Under the pieces are notes generated by a model. That model did no database searches and was not told the DNA's origin. It saw only the letters and a program-made list of their open reading frames with translations. The translations under genes and the position numbers were made by a program. From Mesorhizobium huakuii (GTDB taxonomy: Bacteria; Pseudomonadota; Alphaproteobacteria; Rhizobiales; Rhizobiaceae): 64,000 nucleotides of DNA. Below are positions 53,495-61,283 of the stretch, piece after piece. The stretch lies in assembly GCF_014189455.1 (NCBI RefSeq), contig NZ_CP050296.1:1798001-1862000 (forward strand). The letters run 5' to 3'. Every line of letters begins with the position of its first letter. Position 1 is the stretch's first letter.

Positions 53495-53606
53495 GGCAAC
53501 CTCCTAGTAATAGTTGGTTGACCCCAAACGCCCTGTATCGACATCATAGCGCCGAAGCGTCGATCCGTCATTCTAATTCCATGTGGGCGCAAGCGCGCTT
53601 CCGGCA

Positions 53607-54683
53607 CTACGCCGATGCAATGGCCCCGTCTTGCCGGCAATTTTCAACCCCACCGAGTATCGACGACAGCGCGAAAAAGGCCAGCGTCTGCTCCTCGCAG
53701 GTCACCGCCACGACGCTGTTCGACCGGTCGATGTCGAGGCCTTTCGGGCCGCCTTCCTCGGGGCTGGCCCTGCCGCGCAGGAAGGTGTCCTCGTCGAGCA
53801 CGGTGACCGAGCGCGCGGGCGCTCGCGGTCCCGTCCAGTCACCGTCTCCCGCATAGACATGCACCATCCGGCTGCCCGCGTCGGCGACGAGGATATGCCG
53901 GTCGTCGCCGGTGAAGCGCACGCCGTGCGGATAGCCGGCATTCTGCAGGACGCCGGCAGGTTCGGTGTCTGGTCCAAGCGACGCGGACATGCGGTAGAGT
54001 TTCACATCCTGGGTGCCGTGGCTGCTGACCGCGATCCAGCGGCCGTCATGGCTGAGGGCAATGCCGTCCGGTATATCGAGACCACGTTCCAGCAGCCGCT
54101 GGTTGCTCGTCGTGCGATAGCCGAGCCACCGGTTGACCACGTGTCGGGTGACCAGATGCGTGTAGTTGTTGCAGACCAGCAGGCTGACGCGGCCGTGCGA
54201 CTCCAGCCTGACGGCAATCGAACCCGGCGAATTCAGTTTGCATAGCCGCCTGCCCTTCACCCGGCGCATGGCTGATATCGCGCGGCTTTGGCCGGCCGGT
54301 TCCTCGCGCGGCAGGCTGAAGATCGCAACCAACCCGTCGCGGTTGGCGATCGCCAGGGTGCGGTCATCGATGAAATCCAGGCCATGGATTTCGCCCATAT
54401 CGTCTGATGTCAGCTCCATGAAATCGTGGATCGTGACTTCAGGGCCATCGGATCCGGCCCTGATGTCGACGCGCAGGACCAGCAGGCGCTTGCGCGCATA
54501 GCCGGCAATTGCCAGCAATCGATTGTCCGGTGAAAAGCGCAGATCCTCCGTGCGTCCGATCGCCGAAAGCGCCGCCCGCACCGCCGCGCTGACCTTGAAG
54601 GCGATCCCGGGGATCATTCGCGACCCGCCCAGGATATCGAACGATGGAAAGGACCGAGAAGTGTCTAATTGTTCCCGGTCCAT
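53607..54683 (-). CDS. beta-propeller-like protein of unknown function
   Basis: 358 residues with at least five repeated blade-like segments: RFSPDNRLLAIAGYARKRLL, IHGLDFIDDRTLAIANRDGL, DIPDGIALSHDGRWIAVSSH, HGVRFTGDDRHILVADAGSR and KGLDIDRSNSVVAVTCEEQT. This is the pattern of SMP-30/WD40-type propellers. No signal peptide. The start is uncertain (54683 or 54617). A role as a lactonase-like enzyme or scaffold cannot be decided. Confidence 0.68.
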   Translation of the reverse strand: MDREQLDTSRSFPSFDILGGSRMIPGIAFKVSAAVRAALSAIGRTEDLRFSPDNRLLAIAGYARKRLLVLRVDIRAGSDGPEVTIHDFMELTSDDMGEIHGLDFIDDRTLAIANRDGLVAIFSLPREEPAGQSRAISAMRRVKGRRLCKLNSPGSIAVRLESHGRVSLLVCNNYTHLVTRHVVNRWLGYRTTSNQRLLERGLDIPDGIALSHDGRWIAVSSHGTQDVKLYRMSASLGPDTEPAGVLQNAGYPHGVRFTGDDRHILVADAGSRMVHVYAGDGDWTGPRAPARSVTVLDEDTFLRGRASPEEGGPKGLDIDRSNSVVAVTCEEQTLAFFALSSILGGVENCRQDGAIASA

Positions 54684-54776
54684 CGACGACTGTTTGCCCC
54701 GCTTTGATGGTGCCGACTAAGCCCGATCGCGCCCTCGACGGTCAAGCGCAATACAGGGATTCCCAGGCCATACCGG

Positions 54777-56786
54777 TTAGAGTCCCGCCGCCTTCGCCAG
54801 ATAGGGCGCGAGCGCCAGCGCGTAGGTCGCCGTCATATGGTGATAATCGCGCCAGACGACGATGTTGCCGACAACAGCGGCGCATGTTTCCTTGCCGCAC
54901 AAGGCATCGTTCATGTCGACGACACGGACATCAGGCAATGGCGCGGCGGCGAGCGCAAAGACGTTGCTTGCCTCCACCTCGTTGCGCGCGGTGATGCATT
55001 TGTCGGGGTCGGCGGCCAGGCAGTCGCCGGGATCGAACTTGACGAAGGGCGTGTTGCGGATGGCGATGATCTTGACACCCGTTTTGTTCAACTCGCTCCA
55101 GATGCTGCGCAGGCCTTCGATCATCGCCGGCTCCGGCGTGTCGGAGTAGCGCGACTGGCTGGTGAACATCAGATCGGGCCGTAGCTTGCCGATCTCGGCC
55201 AGCACATTGTCGCGCCATTGCACACAGGCTTCATAGGGTTTGCCGTTTTCCGTCACCACAGCGCGGGTGAAAGGGCAAGCCGCCTTGGTGAAGGTGACCA
55301 GTTTCCATTTGTGGTCCCTGGCGATCTTGTCGATGGCGGGAACCCATTGCGCGGCATGCGAATCGCCGGTGACCACAATGGTCCGGCTTCCCTCCGGATC
55401 GCCCAGCTGGCAGCCCACCGGCTCCGTGCTGTCCTGCTCCTGGTGGCATTTCAGGCGGTAGACGACCGGCACGTCGCGCTTCAGCTTGCCAAGCGGCGGC
55501 AGCAACTCCACGCCATCCGGAACCGCGGCATTGGCCAGCAGCGCGGCAGGCCCGGGATATCCAGGGGTTCCGATCAGGTTGATGTCGACGCCTTGACGGT
55601 CGAGCGCGTAGCCAAGACCGCCGGATGCTATCACGCAGACGGCAATTGCAGCCGAACCGTAGGCCAGCGGGCGCCATTCTGTTCGCGATTGCGGCCGGCG
55701 GTACCGCTGTTCGATATAGCGGTATGACAGCTCGGAGATGCCGAGCGTCAGCGCCATCAGCCCAAGCCCCGCAAGCACTCCGACAGCGGGGCGATCTGCC
55801 GTGTAGAAGACAATCAGCGGCCAGTGCCAGAGGTAGATCGAATAAGAGCGATCGCCGACATAGCGCAGGATCGTAACGTCGAGCCCGCGGAACCGGCCAA
55901 GCCTGATATCGCCAGCCGCTATGACCAGCACGGCGCCCAGGGTCGGCAGCAAGGCGTGGAAGCCGGGAAACGGTGTCGAGGCGGAAAACAGCAACGCCGA
56001 GATCACGATGGCGCCGATACCTGCCGCCACCATGGCAAGGCGCGATGGCGCCGCTGGCGAGAACCCTTCGCCGGCCAGCGCCAACAGCCCGCCCAGCGCC
56101 AGTTCCCAGAGACGGGTATGGGTAACGAAATAGGCCCAGGCCGGATCGGCTTGGGTCACGACCACCGAGGCCGCCAGGGATCCGGCGAAAACAAGGGTCA
56201 GTGCGACCAGCAATGCAGCCTTCGGGGATCGCCCGAGACGCCGGGCAAGCCAGATGACCGCCGCCACCAGCAACGGCCAGACGATATAGAACTGCTCCTC
56301 GATCGACAGCGACCAGTAATGCTGCACCGGGCTTGGCGCTTCCGCCGCCCCGAGATAGTCGACCGCCTGCAAGGCGAGCCGCCAGTTCTGCACGTAGAGC
56401 GCGCTGGCCGCGACCTGGACGGCCGTCTCTTCCCATCGCGCCTTGGACAGAAACAACAGCGTCCCGGCGAGCGTGACGAGAAGGGCCAGGACCGCCGCCG
56501 GCAACAGCCGCCGCACCCGCCGCGAATAGAATGTGACCAGCCAGGCGCGGCCGCCGGCTGTCGCCATGCGGGCAAGCAGACCGGTGATGAGAAAGCCCGA
56601 GATGACGAAAAACACGTCCACCCCGACATAGCCCCCGGGAAGAACCATGGGCCAGAGATGGAAAACCACCACCAGGGCGACGGCAACGCCGCGCAACCCC
56701 TGGATTTCGGGGCGACAGCCATGCTCCTCGCTTCTATCGATCAAGGCTGCCCGCCATCTGGAAATCGAGCGATGTGATGCCCCCAT
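54777..56786 (-). CDS. acyltransferase-3 / SGNH fused O-acetyltransferase (OafA-like)
   Basis: 669 residues. The N-terminal half (about 25-375) is a ten-helix acyltransferase-3 domain: EIQGLRGVAVALVVVFHLWP, GVDVFFVISGFLITGLL and SLSIEEQFYIVWPLL. The C-terminal half is an extracytoplasmic SGNH hydrolase-like domain with the GDS serine in VVTGDSHAAQW and the late DYHHMT Asp-x-x-His. This architecture O-acetylates lipopolysaccharide or exopolysaccharide. It is 3 bp downstream of a glycosyltransferase-like gene. Confidence 0.9.
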   Translation of the reverse strand: MGASHRSISRWRAALIDRSEEHGCRPEIQGLRGVAVALVVVFHLWPMVLPGGYVGVDVFFVISGFLITGLLARMATAGGRAWLVTFYSRRVRRLLPAAVLALLVTLAGTLLFLSKARWEETAVQVAASALYVQNWRLALQAVDYLGAAEAPSPVQHYWSLSIEEQFYIVWPLLVAAVIWLARRLGRSPKAALLVALTLVFAGSLAASVVVTQADPAWAYFVTHTRLWELALGGLLALAGEGFSPAAPSRLAMVAAGIGAIVISALLFSASTPFPGFHALLPTLGAVLVIAAGDIRLGRFRGLDVTILRYVGDRSYSIYLWHWPLIVFYTADRPAVGVLAGLGLMALTLGISELSYRYIEQRYRRPQSRTEWRPLAYGSAAIAVCVIASGGLGYALDRQGVDINLIGTPGYPGPAALLANAAVPDGVELLPPLGKLKRDVPVVYRLKCHQEQDSTEPVGCQLGDPEGSRTIVVTGDSHAAQWVPAIDKIARDHKWKLVTFTKAACPFTRAVVTENGKPYEACVQWRDNVLAEIGKLRPDLMFTSQSRYSDTPEPAMIEGLRSIWSELNKTGVKIIAIRNTPFVKFDPGDCLAADPDKCITARNEVEASNVFALAAAPLPDVRVVDMNDALCGKETCAAVVGNIVVWRDYHHMTATYALALAPYLAKAAGL

Positions 56787-56789
56787 TTT

Positions 56790-57704
56790 TCAGATCGGCT
56801 CGAACGTCACATCCGGCTGGTCAGGACCACCGGCTTGCCGTAGCAGGGCAACGAGGTGTTCGCGCCTATCGACCGGCTGTTTTCGCCAGTTCGAGGCATT
56901 CGTTACATGCAGCCAGCCATCAACCAACATGAAAAAGTCCTCATGCTGATCATCTCCCTCGCCGAAGCGAAGCAAGCTGTTCTGCGTGAACCTGACCGAC
57001 GCCGGATCTATCGACCGGTAAAGCAGCGGCCAGTTGCCGCCGCCGGAATCCATATGAAACCTGTAGCTCGGGGCGAAATCCAGCGGTCGCCGCAGCAGGC
57101 TTCCGTCGAAGAAGCAGAAGCCAGGCCATAGGAACCAGCCGCCCGGCGTCGGCGTGTCGTGCCGCATACTGCCATAGAGGCTCTTGCCTTCAAGCCGGTC
57201 ACGGATCGAAAACGGTCCCGTTGGAAAGATATCATGGTCGATGAAGCCGAAGAGCTTCGGCCCGAAGCCGGTCATGAAATTCCGCACGATCCAGTTGAGT
57301 GCCTGGCCATGCGATCTGCTGACGACAAGCCTGTTCCTCGGCAAGGCGACATAGGGCACGTGCTGGCGACGGCAGAGGTCGCGTATGGCGCCCCTTGCCT
57401 CCTCCTTCTTGCTGTTGTCGAAGACGATGTAGCTCTCGTGCTCGGCCAGGTATCGGCGCACGAGATGGATTTGCCATGCGATCACATCGGGCCGGTTGAA
57501 GGCGACGCTGGCTACGATCGCGTTGCGAAACGCTTGCTGTCGCCCCTGCAATTCACTGACCGGCGCAGATGTCCTCAGGAAGCGAAAAGTCCGCCAGCGA
57601 TAGCGCAGCAGCGCCTCGCGTCGTGGCGGCCTGTTCAGCCGCTCCCATTCCGCAATGGAAATCCTGGGCGGATTTTCACCTTCCGGCGCCTCGGAAGCCC
57701 CCAT
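56790..57704 (-). CDS. glycosyltransferase-like protein (GT-A fold)
   Basis: 304 residues. IVASVAFNRPDVIAWQIHLV begins a GT-A-like domain, YIVFDNSKKEEARGAI gives the nucleotide-binding acidic strand, and FGFIDHDIFPTG supplies a DxD-like DHD metal site. The later WFLWPGFCFFDGSLL segment resembles acceptor loops. Partner of the downstream polysaccharide acetyltransferase. The start at 57704 has an AGGAG site. Family assignment is by pattern, not by strong signature. Confidence 0.6.
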   Translation of the reverse strand: MGASEAPEGENPPRISIAEWERLNRPPRREALLRYRWRTFRFLRTSAPVSELQGRQQAFRNAIVASVAFNRPDVIAWQIHLVRRYLAEHESYIVFDNSKKEEARGAIRDLCRRQHVPYVALPRNRLVVSRSHGQALNWIVRNFMTGFGPKLFGFIDHDIFPTGPFSIRDRLEGKSLYGSMRHDTPTPGGWFLWPGFCFFDGSLLRRPLDFAPSYRFHMDSGGGNWPLLYRSIDPASVRFTQNSLLRFGEGDDQHEDFFMLVDGWLHVTNASNWRKQPVDRREHLVALLRQAGGPDQPDVTFEPI

Positions 57705-57738
57705 AGCGCGCTCCTGCATCCGCCAATTATCGGCAGGC

Positions 57739-57885
57739 TCAGTTCTGCTGGATCGAAATGCCCTTGTCGTCGATCTTGAGTTCGACGCCTTTCGGCTTCG
57801 TCTGCTCGCGGTAGACATAGATGCCGAGAGCAATGACCACGACGACGAGCGCGCCAATGAGGAGATAGAGTGTGTTCTGCTTCAT
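57739..57885 (-). CDS. small single-span membrane protein (48 aa)
   Basis: Reads MKQNTLYLLIGALVVVVIAL then GIYVYREQTKPKGVELKIDD and KGISIQQN: one transmembrane helix and a short basic-then-amphipathic tail. Codon choice is strongly GC3 and the sequence is coherent to the stop, so it is likely real despite its length. It lies between the YeaQ-like gene and the glycosyltransferase gene on the same strand, 25-34 bp from each. Function unknown. Confidence 0.7.
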   Translation of the reverse strand: MKQNTLYLLIGALVVVVIALGIYVYREQTKPKGVELKIDDKGISIQQN

Positions 57886-57910
57886 GGCGCGCTCTTTCTG
57901 ATGTCGAGCT

Positions 57911-58165
57911 TCACGCTCGCTTCAAGACCTTGACCAGCACCAAAAGGATGATGGCGCCGATCGTGGCGTGGATGATGGAAGCGAGAATGCCGCCGCCGAT
58001 GGAAAAGCCGATCCGCGGCAACAGCCAGCCGGCGATAAACGCGCCGACGATGCCGACGATAATGTTGCCGATCAGGCCGAAGCCGAAACCGGAAACGATG
58101 AGACCGGCGAGCCAGCCGGCGATGGCACCGATGATGATGAAGACGAGAAGGCTTTCGACACCCAT
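57911..58165 (-). CDS. GlsB/YeaQ/YmgE family stress-response membrane protein
   Basis: 84 residues with three glycine-rich membrane helices; AIAGWLAGLIVSGFGFGLIG, NIIVGIVGAFIAGWLLP and SIIHATIGAIILLVL match the transglycosylase-associated family. The GGAGGAA site fixes the start. Stress-induced in E. coli; function unknown. Followed by the 48-residue protein. Confidence 0.9.
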   Translation of the reverse strand: MGVESLLVFIIIGAIAGWLAGLIVSGFGFGLIGNIIVGIVGAFIAGWLLPRIGFSIGGGILASIIHATIGAIILLVLVKVLKRA

Positions 58166-58283
58166 AACGATTTCCTCCGAGCAAAAGCGCGATGGCGGAG
58201 CGGAAGGCTCCGAATCGGCCCCGATATCAACGGCTTCAAGCTATTCGAAAGCAGCTGGCCTCGCCAGCTTCGCGCTCACTAGA

Positions 58284-58336
58284 GCAATTCCAGGAAAAGT
58301 GCGAAGCGGTTTTCCGTCCGGAATTGCATCAAAACA
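58284..58336 (+). repeat. palindromic intergenic repeat, family 1 (copy c)
   Basis: GCAATTCCAGGAAAAGTG, then CGAAGCGGTTTTCCGTCC and GGAATTGCATCAAAACA: the cleanest copy, about 53 bp, with inverted ends. It lies between the YeaQ-like gene and the small hypothetical gene. Confidence 0.75.
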
Positions 58337-58380
58337 AGGAGTTGGGGTAGTTCGCCATTTCTGTGAAATGGCGAACTGCC

Positions 58381-58581
58381 CTAATCGTCATCGTCACCGG
58401 CAGTGGGCCGCCAGCTGGTCGGTTCGACCTTCTTTTGCGTGTGGCTGTCGGTATAGACCCACCAGCCGCCATCGCGATATTGCGCGATGGATTCGTTCAC
58501 GACGCCGTCGCTGTCTTTCCACATGACAGAAACCTTGGAGCCGTCTGTCGGCGCAGTCGATATCGGCTTTCGGTCGGCCAT
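58381..58581 (-). CDS. small hypothetical protein
   Basis: 66 residues (MADRKPISTAPTDGSKVSVM ... acidic GDDDD end) with tryptophans in YRDGGWWVYTDSHTQ. No family recognised; it looks like a small beta-sheet (SH3/DUF-like) protein. The start at 58581 has a GGGGGAT site; longer in-frame starts are less likely. Modest confidence in function, good confidence that it is coding. Confidence 0.6.
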   Translation of the reverse strand: MADRKPISTAPTDGSKVSVMWKDSDGVVNESIAQYRDGGWWVYTDSHTQKKVEPTSWRPTAGDDDD

Positions 58582-58674
58582 CCAATCCCCCATTGAGCCG
58601 TTAACCTGCGCCGACAAAACGCGGCGGCCGGCATCTGGTTCCAGCCGGCCACCGGCCAGGAGGCTTTCAAGCGA

Positions 58675-59295
58675 TCAGCTGTGAGCGAAGATATCCTCTT
58701 CGTCCCAGCCCATCAGGTCAAGCTTGGCCCGCGTCGGCAGGAAGCGGAAGCAGGCATCGGCCTCCTTGGTCCGCCCCTCGCGCGCCAGCCGCCCGGCCAG
58801 CACATCGCGCAACCGGTGCAGATAGAGCACATCGGAGGCGGCATATTCGAGCTGCTCGGGCGACAGCATCTCGGCCGCCCAGTCCGACGATTGCTGCGCC
58901 TTGGACAGGCCGACGCCGAGAAGCTCGAAGCAGATGTCCTTCAGCCCATGCCGGTCGGTATAGGTGCGGGTCAGCCGTGAGGCGATCTTGGTGCAGAACA
59001 CTGGTTCGGCCATCACCCCGAACGCATTGTAGAGCACGGCAAGGTCAAACCGGCCGAAATGGAAGAGCTTCGTCACGTTGCGATTCTTGAGCAGGCTGAC
59101 GAGGTTCGGTGCCTTCTTCTGGCCGGGTGCGATCTGGATGACATCGGCGCTGCCGTCGCCAGGCGAGATTTGTACCACGCACAACCGGTCGCGATGCGGG
59201 TTCAGCCCCAGCGTCTCGGTGTCGATGGCCACCGCCCCGACATTGTAATGCGAAAGGTCGGGCAAATCATGCTTGTGGAAACGGATGTCGGCCAT
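58675..59295 (-). CDS. rnd: ribonuclease D (short, DEDD exonuclease)
   Basis: 3'-5' exoribonuclease maturing tRNA and other RNAs. 206 residues: Exo I AIDTETLGLNPHRDRLCVVQ, Exo II KLFHFGRFDLAVLYN and Exo III EQLEYAASDVLYLHRL, all with their acidic residues. The HRDC domain of E. coli RNase D is absent, as in the short alphaproteobacterial form. Closely follows the M20 peptidase gene, both on the minus strand. Confidence 0.9.
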   Translation of the reverse strand: MADIRFHKHDLPDLSHYNVGAVAIDTETLGLNPHRDRLCVVQISPGDGSADVIQIAPGQKKAPNLVSLLKNRNVTKLFHFGRFDLAVLYNAFGVMAEPVFCTKIASRLTRTYTDRHGLKDICFELLGVGLSKAQQSSDWAAEMLSPEQLEYAASDVLYLHRLRDVLAGRLAREGRTKEADACFRFLPTRAKLDLMGWDEEDIFAHS

Positions 59296-59373
59296 TGTCT
59301 TCTCCGGTCGCGGCGTTCCCCGTCCTCGCCGCGATCCGGTGAAAAATCAACAAGAAAACGACTTTTCCGCCGC

Positions 59374-60759
59374 TCAGCGTGTCAGCGCATCGAGAATACG
59401 CGCCCAGGAGCGCTGCCCCTTGTGGAAGGAGGAGAGCTCATATTTCTCGTTGGGCGAATGGATGCGGTCGTCGTCGAGGCCGAACCCGACCAGCAGCGAT
59501 TCCATGCCAAGATAGGTCTGGAAGTCGCCGACCACGGGGATCGAGCCGCCGCTGCCGGTCGTCACCGCCGGCTTCGGCCATTCGTCGGACAGCGCAGTCT
59601 TGGCCTTGGCCAGGAACGGCGAGTCGTAGGAAAGCTGGATTGCCGGCGAGCCGCCATGCGGATGGAATTCGACCGAACAGTCGGCCGGAATGCGCTCCTT
59701 CACGAATAGCTGGAAGGCGGCGCGGATTTTCGCCGGGTCCTGCTTGTGGACGAGGCGGAAGGACACTTTCGCCGAGGCTTCCGCCGCGATCACCGTCTTG
59801 AATCCCTTGCCGGTATAGCCGCCGATAATGCCGTTGAACTCGGCCGTCGGCCGCGCCCAGGTCAATTCCAGCACCGAGCGGCCCTTTTCGCCCGACGGGA
59901 TCGACAGGCCGACAGGCCCGAGGAAGGTCTCGGCCGTCTCGCCAAGCGTCTCCCATGATTTCAGCACCTGCGTCGGCGTTTCTTCGACACCGTCATAGAA
60001 ACCCGGAATGGTGATGTGGCCATCCTTGTCGTGGATGTCGGCCAGCACCTTGGCCAGGATGCGGATCGGATTGGCGGCGGCCCCGCCATAGAGGCCGGAA
60101 TGCAGGTCGCGGTCGGCGGCCTTGACCGTGATCTCCTCGCCGACCAGCCCGCGCAGTGCCACGCAGATCGACGGCGTGTCGCGGTCCCACATGCCGGTAT
60201 CGCAGACCAGCGCGAAGTCGGCCTTGAGCTCCTCGGCATTGGCCTCGAGGAACGGTTTCAGCGACGGCGAACCGGACTCCTCCTCGCCTTCGAACAGGAT
60301 GGTGACACGGCACGGCAGATTGCCATGCACCTGTTTCCAGGCGCGGCAAGCCTCGACGAAAGTCATCAACTGGCCCTTGTCGTCGGCCGAGCCGCGCCCT
60401 GATATCACCTTGTGGTCGGGCCCAACCTCCTTCACCGCCGGCGCGAACGGATCGTTCTCCCACAATTCGATCGGGTCGACCGGCTGCACGTCGTAATGGC
60501 CATAGAACAGCACATGCGGCGCGCCTGCCGGCCCCTCATGATGCGCAACCACCATCGGGTGGCCTGGCGTGTCGCGCACGCTGGCATCGAAGCCGATCAG
60601 CTTGAGCTCCGCCACCAGCCATTCCGCCGCCTTGCGGCAGTCGGCGGCATAGGCCGGATCGGTGGAGATCGACTTGATCCTGAGCAGGCCGAACAGGCGT
60701 TCCAGGCTCTGGTCGAGATTCTTGTCGAGACGGTCGAGAACGGGGGAAACTGCGGACAT
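59374..60759 (-). CDS. M20 family metallopeptidase (dipeptidase)
   Basis: A 461-residue di-zinc peptidase. Metal ligands: YGHYDVQP (His/Asp), GSADDKGQ (Asp), LFEGEEESGSPS (Glu), DTGMWDRDTPS (Asp) and a C-terminal His in DRIHSPNEKYEL. It resembles carnosinase/PepV-type dipeptidases. ATG 60759 has an AAAGG site; the upstream extension in the same frame is not family-like. It is probably followed in the same transcript by rnd. Confidence 0.88.
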   Translation of the reverse strand: MSAVSPVLDRLDKNLDQSLERLFGLLRIKSISTDPAYAADCRKAAEWLVAELKLIGFDASVRDTPGHPMVVAHHEGPAGAPHVLFYGHYDVQPVDPIELWENDPFAPAVKEVGPDHKVISGRGSADDKGQLMTFVEACRAWKQVHGNLPCRVTILFEGEEESGSPSLKPFLEANAEELKADFALVCDTGMWDRDTPSICVALRGLVGEEITVKAADRDLHSGLYGGAAANPIRILAKVLADIHDKDGHITIPGFYDGVEETPTQVLKSWETLGETAETFLGPVGLSIPSGEKGRSVLELTWARPTAEFNGIIGGYTGKGFKTVIAAEASAKVSFRLVHKQDPAKIRAAFQLFVKERIPADCSVEFHPHGGSPAIQLSYDSPFLAKAKTALSDEWPKPAVTTGSGGSIPVVGDFQTYLGMESLLVGFGLDDDRIHSPNEKYELSSFHKGQRSWARILDALTR

Positions 60760-60856
60760 TTGGCAAGCCTTTCGATTCAGTGCCGGAACCGTAAAGGCAG
60801 AGCGGCGAAACGAAAAGCCCGGGACCATTGGACCACGGCGCCAGTCGGCTGCCGCT

Positions 60857-60960
60857 AATGCATGTCGCCCAAAAGTGGCCCCGGTTTTGGGAGAACGACA
60901 TGCATAAAAACAATGACCTAAAGCGCATCGCCTGAATCCGATCAAACGCGATGCGCTTTA
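60857..60960 (+). repeat. intergenic repeat, family 2 (copy b) with terminal hairpin
   Basis: ATGCATGTCGCCCAAAAGTG, GAGAACGACATGCATAAAAA and CAATGACC match 33466-33534. It continues into a 12-bp perfect inverted repeat AAAGCGCATCGC (60920-60931) / GCGATGCGCTTT (60948-60959). It ends at the terminator of the minus-strand small RNA. Confidence 0.7.
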
Positions 60961-60963
60961 GGC

Positions 60964-61110
60964 AAAAAAGACCGCCGTGGTGGAGGGGGAACCACGGCGG
61001 CCTCATACTCGAAACGATGCGGCAGCCCGGAGAGGGGGGATAGGCTGCCGCAATTGTCCGGGATAGGCGGGGGACGGGCCTTGCTCCGGACTTCGGCGAA
61101 AACTGCCGAT
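60964..61110 (-). ncRNA. three-hairpin small RNA with C-rich anti-SD-like loops
   Basis: Read on minus: stem 61091-61086/61061-61056 with a loop containing CCCGTCCCCCGCC; a 10-bp stem 61052-61043/61027-61018 with loop TATCCCCCCTCTCCG; then a 10-bp stem 61000-60991/60981-60972 with loop TCCCCCTCC followed by TCTTTTTTG, a textbook Rho-independent terminator. This architecture, with pyrimidine loops complementary to Shine-Dalgarno sequences, resembles the rhizobial alpha-r14/suhB-type sRNAs. The 5' end is estimated from a promoter candidate at 61117-61146. Confidence 0.7.
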
Positions 61111-61116
61111 AACGTG

Positions 61117-61146
61117 TATTTGGGTCTCCGAACGTGGCGATTCAAG
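61117..61146 (-). promoter_or_regulatory. candidate promoter of the small RNA
   Basis: On the minus strand CTTGAA (61146-61141) and CAAATA (61122-61117) are separated by 18 bases, fitting a rhizobial sigma-70 promoter that would start transcription near 61110. The -10 is weak. Confidence 0.4.
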
Positions 61147-61153
61147 GGCATCA

Positions 61154-61173
61154 ACGTTACACTTTTGTAACGT
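61154..61173. promoter_or_regulatory. perfect 8-bp inverted repeat between sRNA and polA
   Basis: ACGTTACA-CTTT-TGTAACGT: perfect symmetry around four bases. It lies just upstream of the sRNA -35 and about 110 bp before polA, so a repressor or activator here could govern both. TetR- or GntR-type operators have this form; the regulator is unknown. Confidence 0.45.
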
Positions 61174-61283
61174 GCTCGTGAGCGGGCTTATAGAACCCCA
61201 ATCTGTCAGGGTGTTGCCGGAACCGATACCTGGCGGTGTCTTTGGCATGGACCAAGCCATCGCGCCGCGCTATCCCTGCCGGC

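Larger units (their letters stand above)
60760..61283. other. intergenic region M20 peptidase / polA
   Basis: 524 bp holding, from left to right, the upstream part of the peptidase gene, repeat family 2, a three-hairpin small RNA gene on the minus strand, its promoter, a 20-bp palindrome and the polA leader. No protein gene was seen. Confidence 0.6.
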
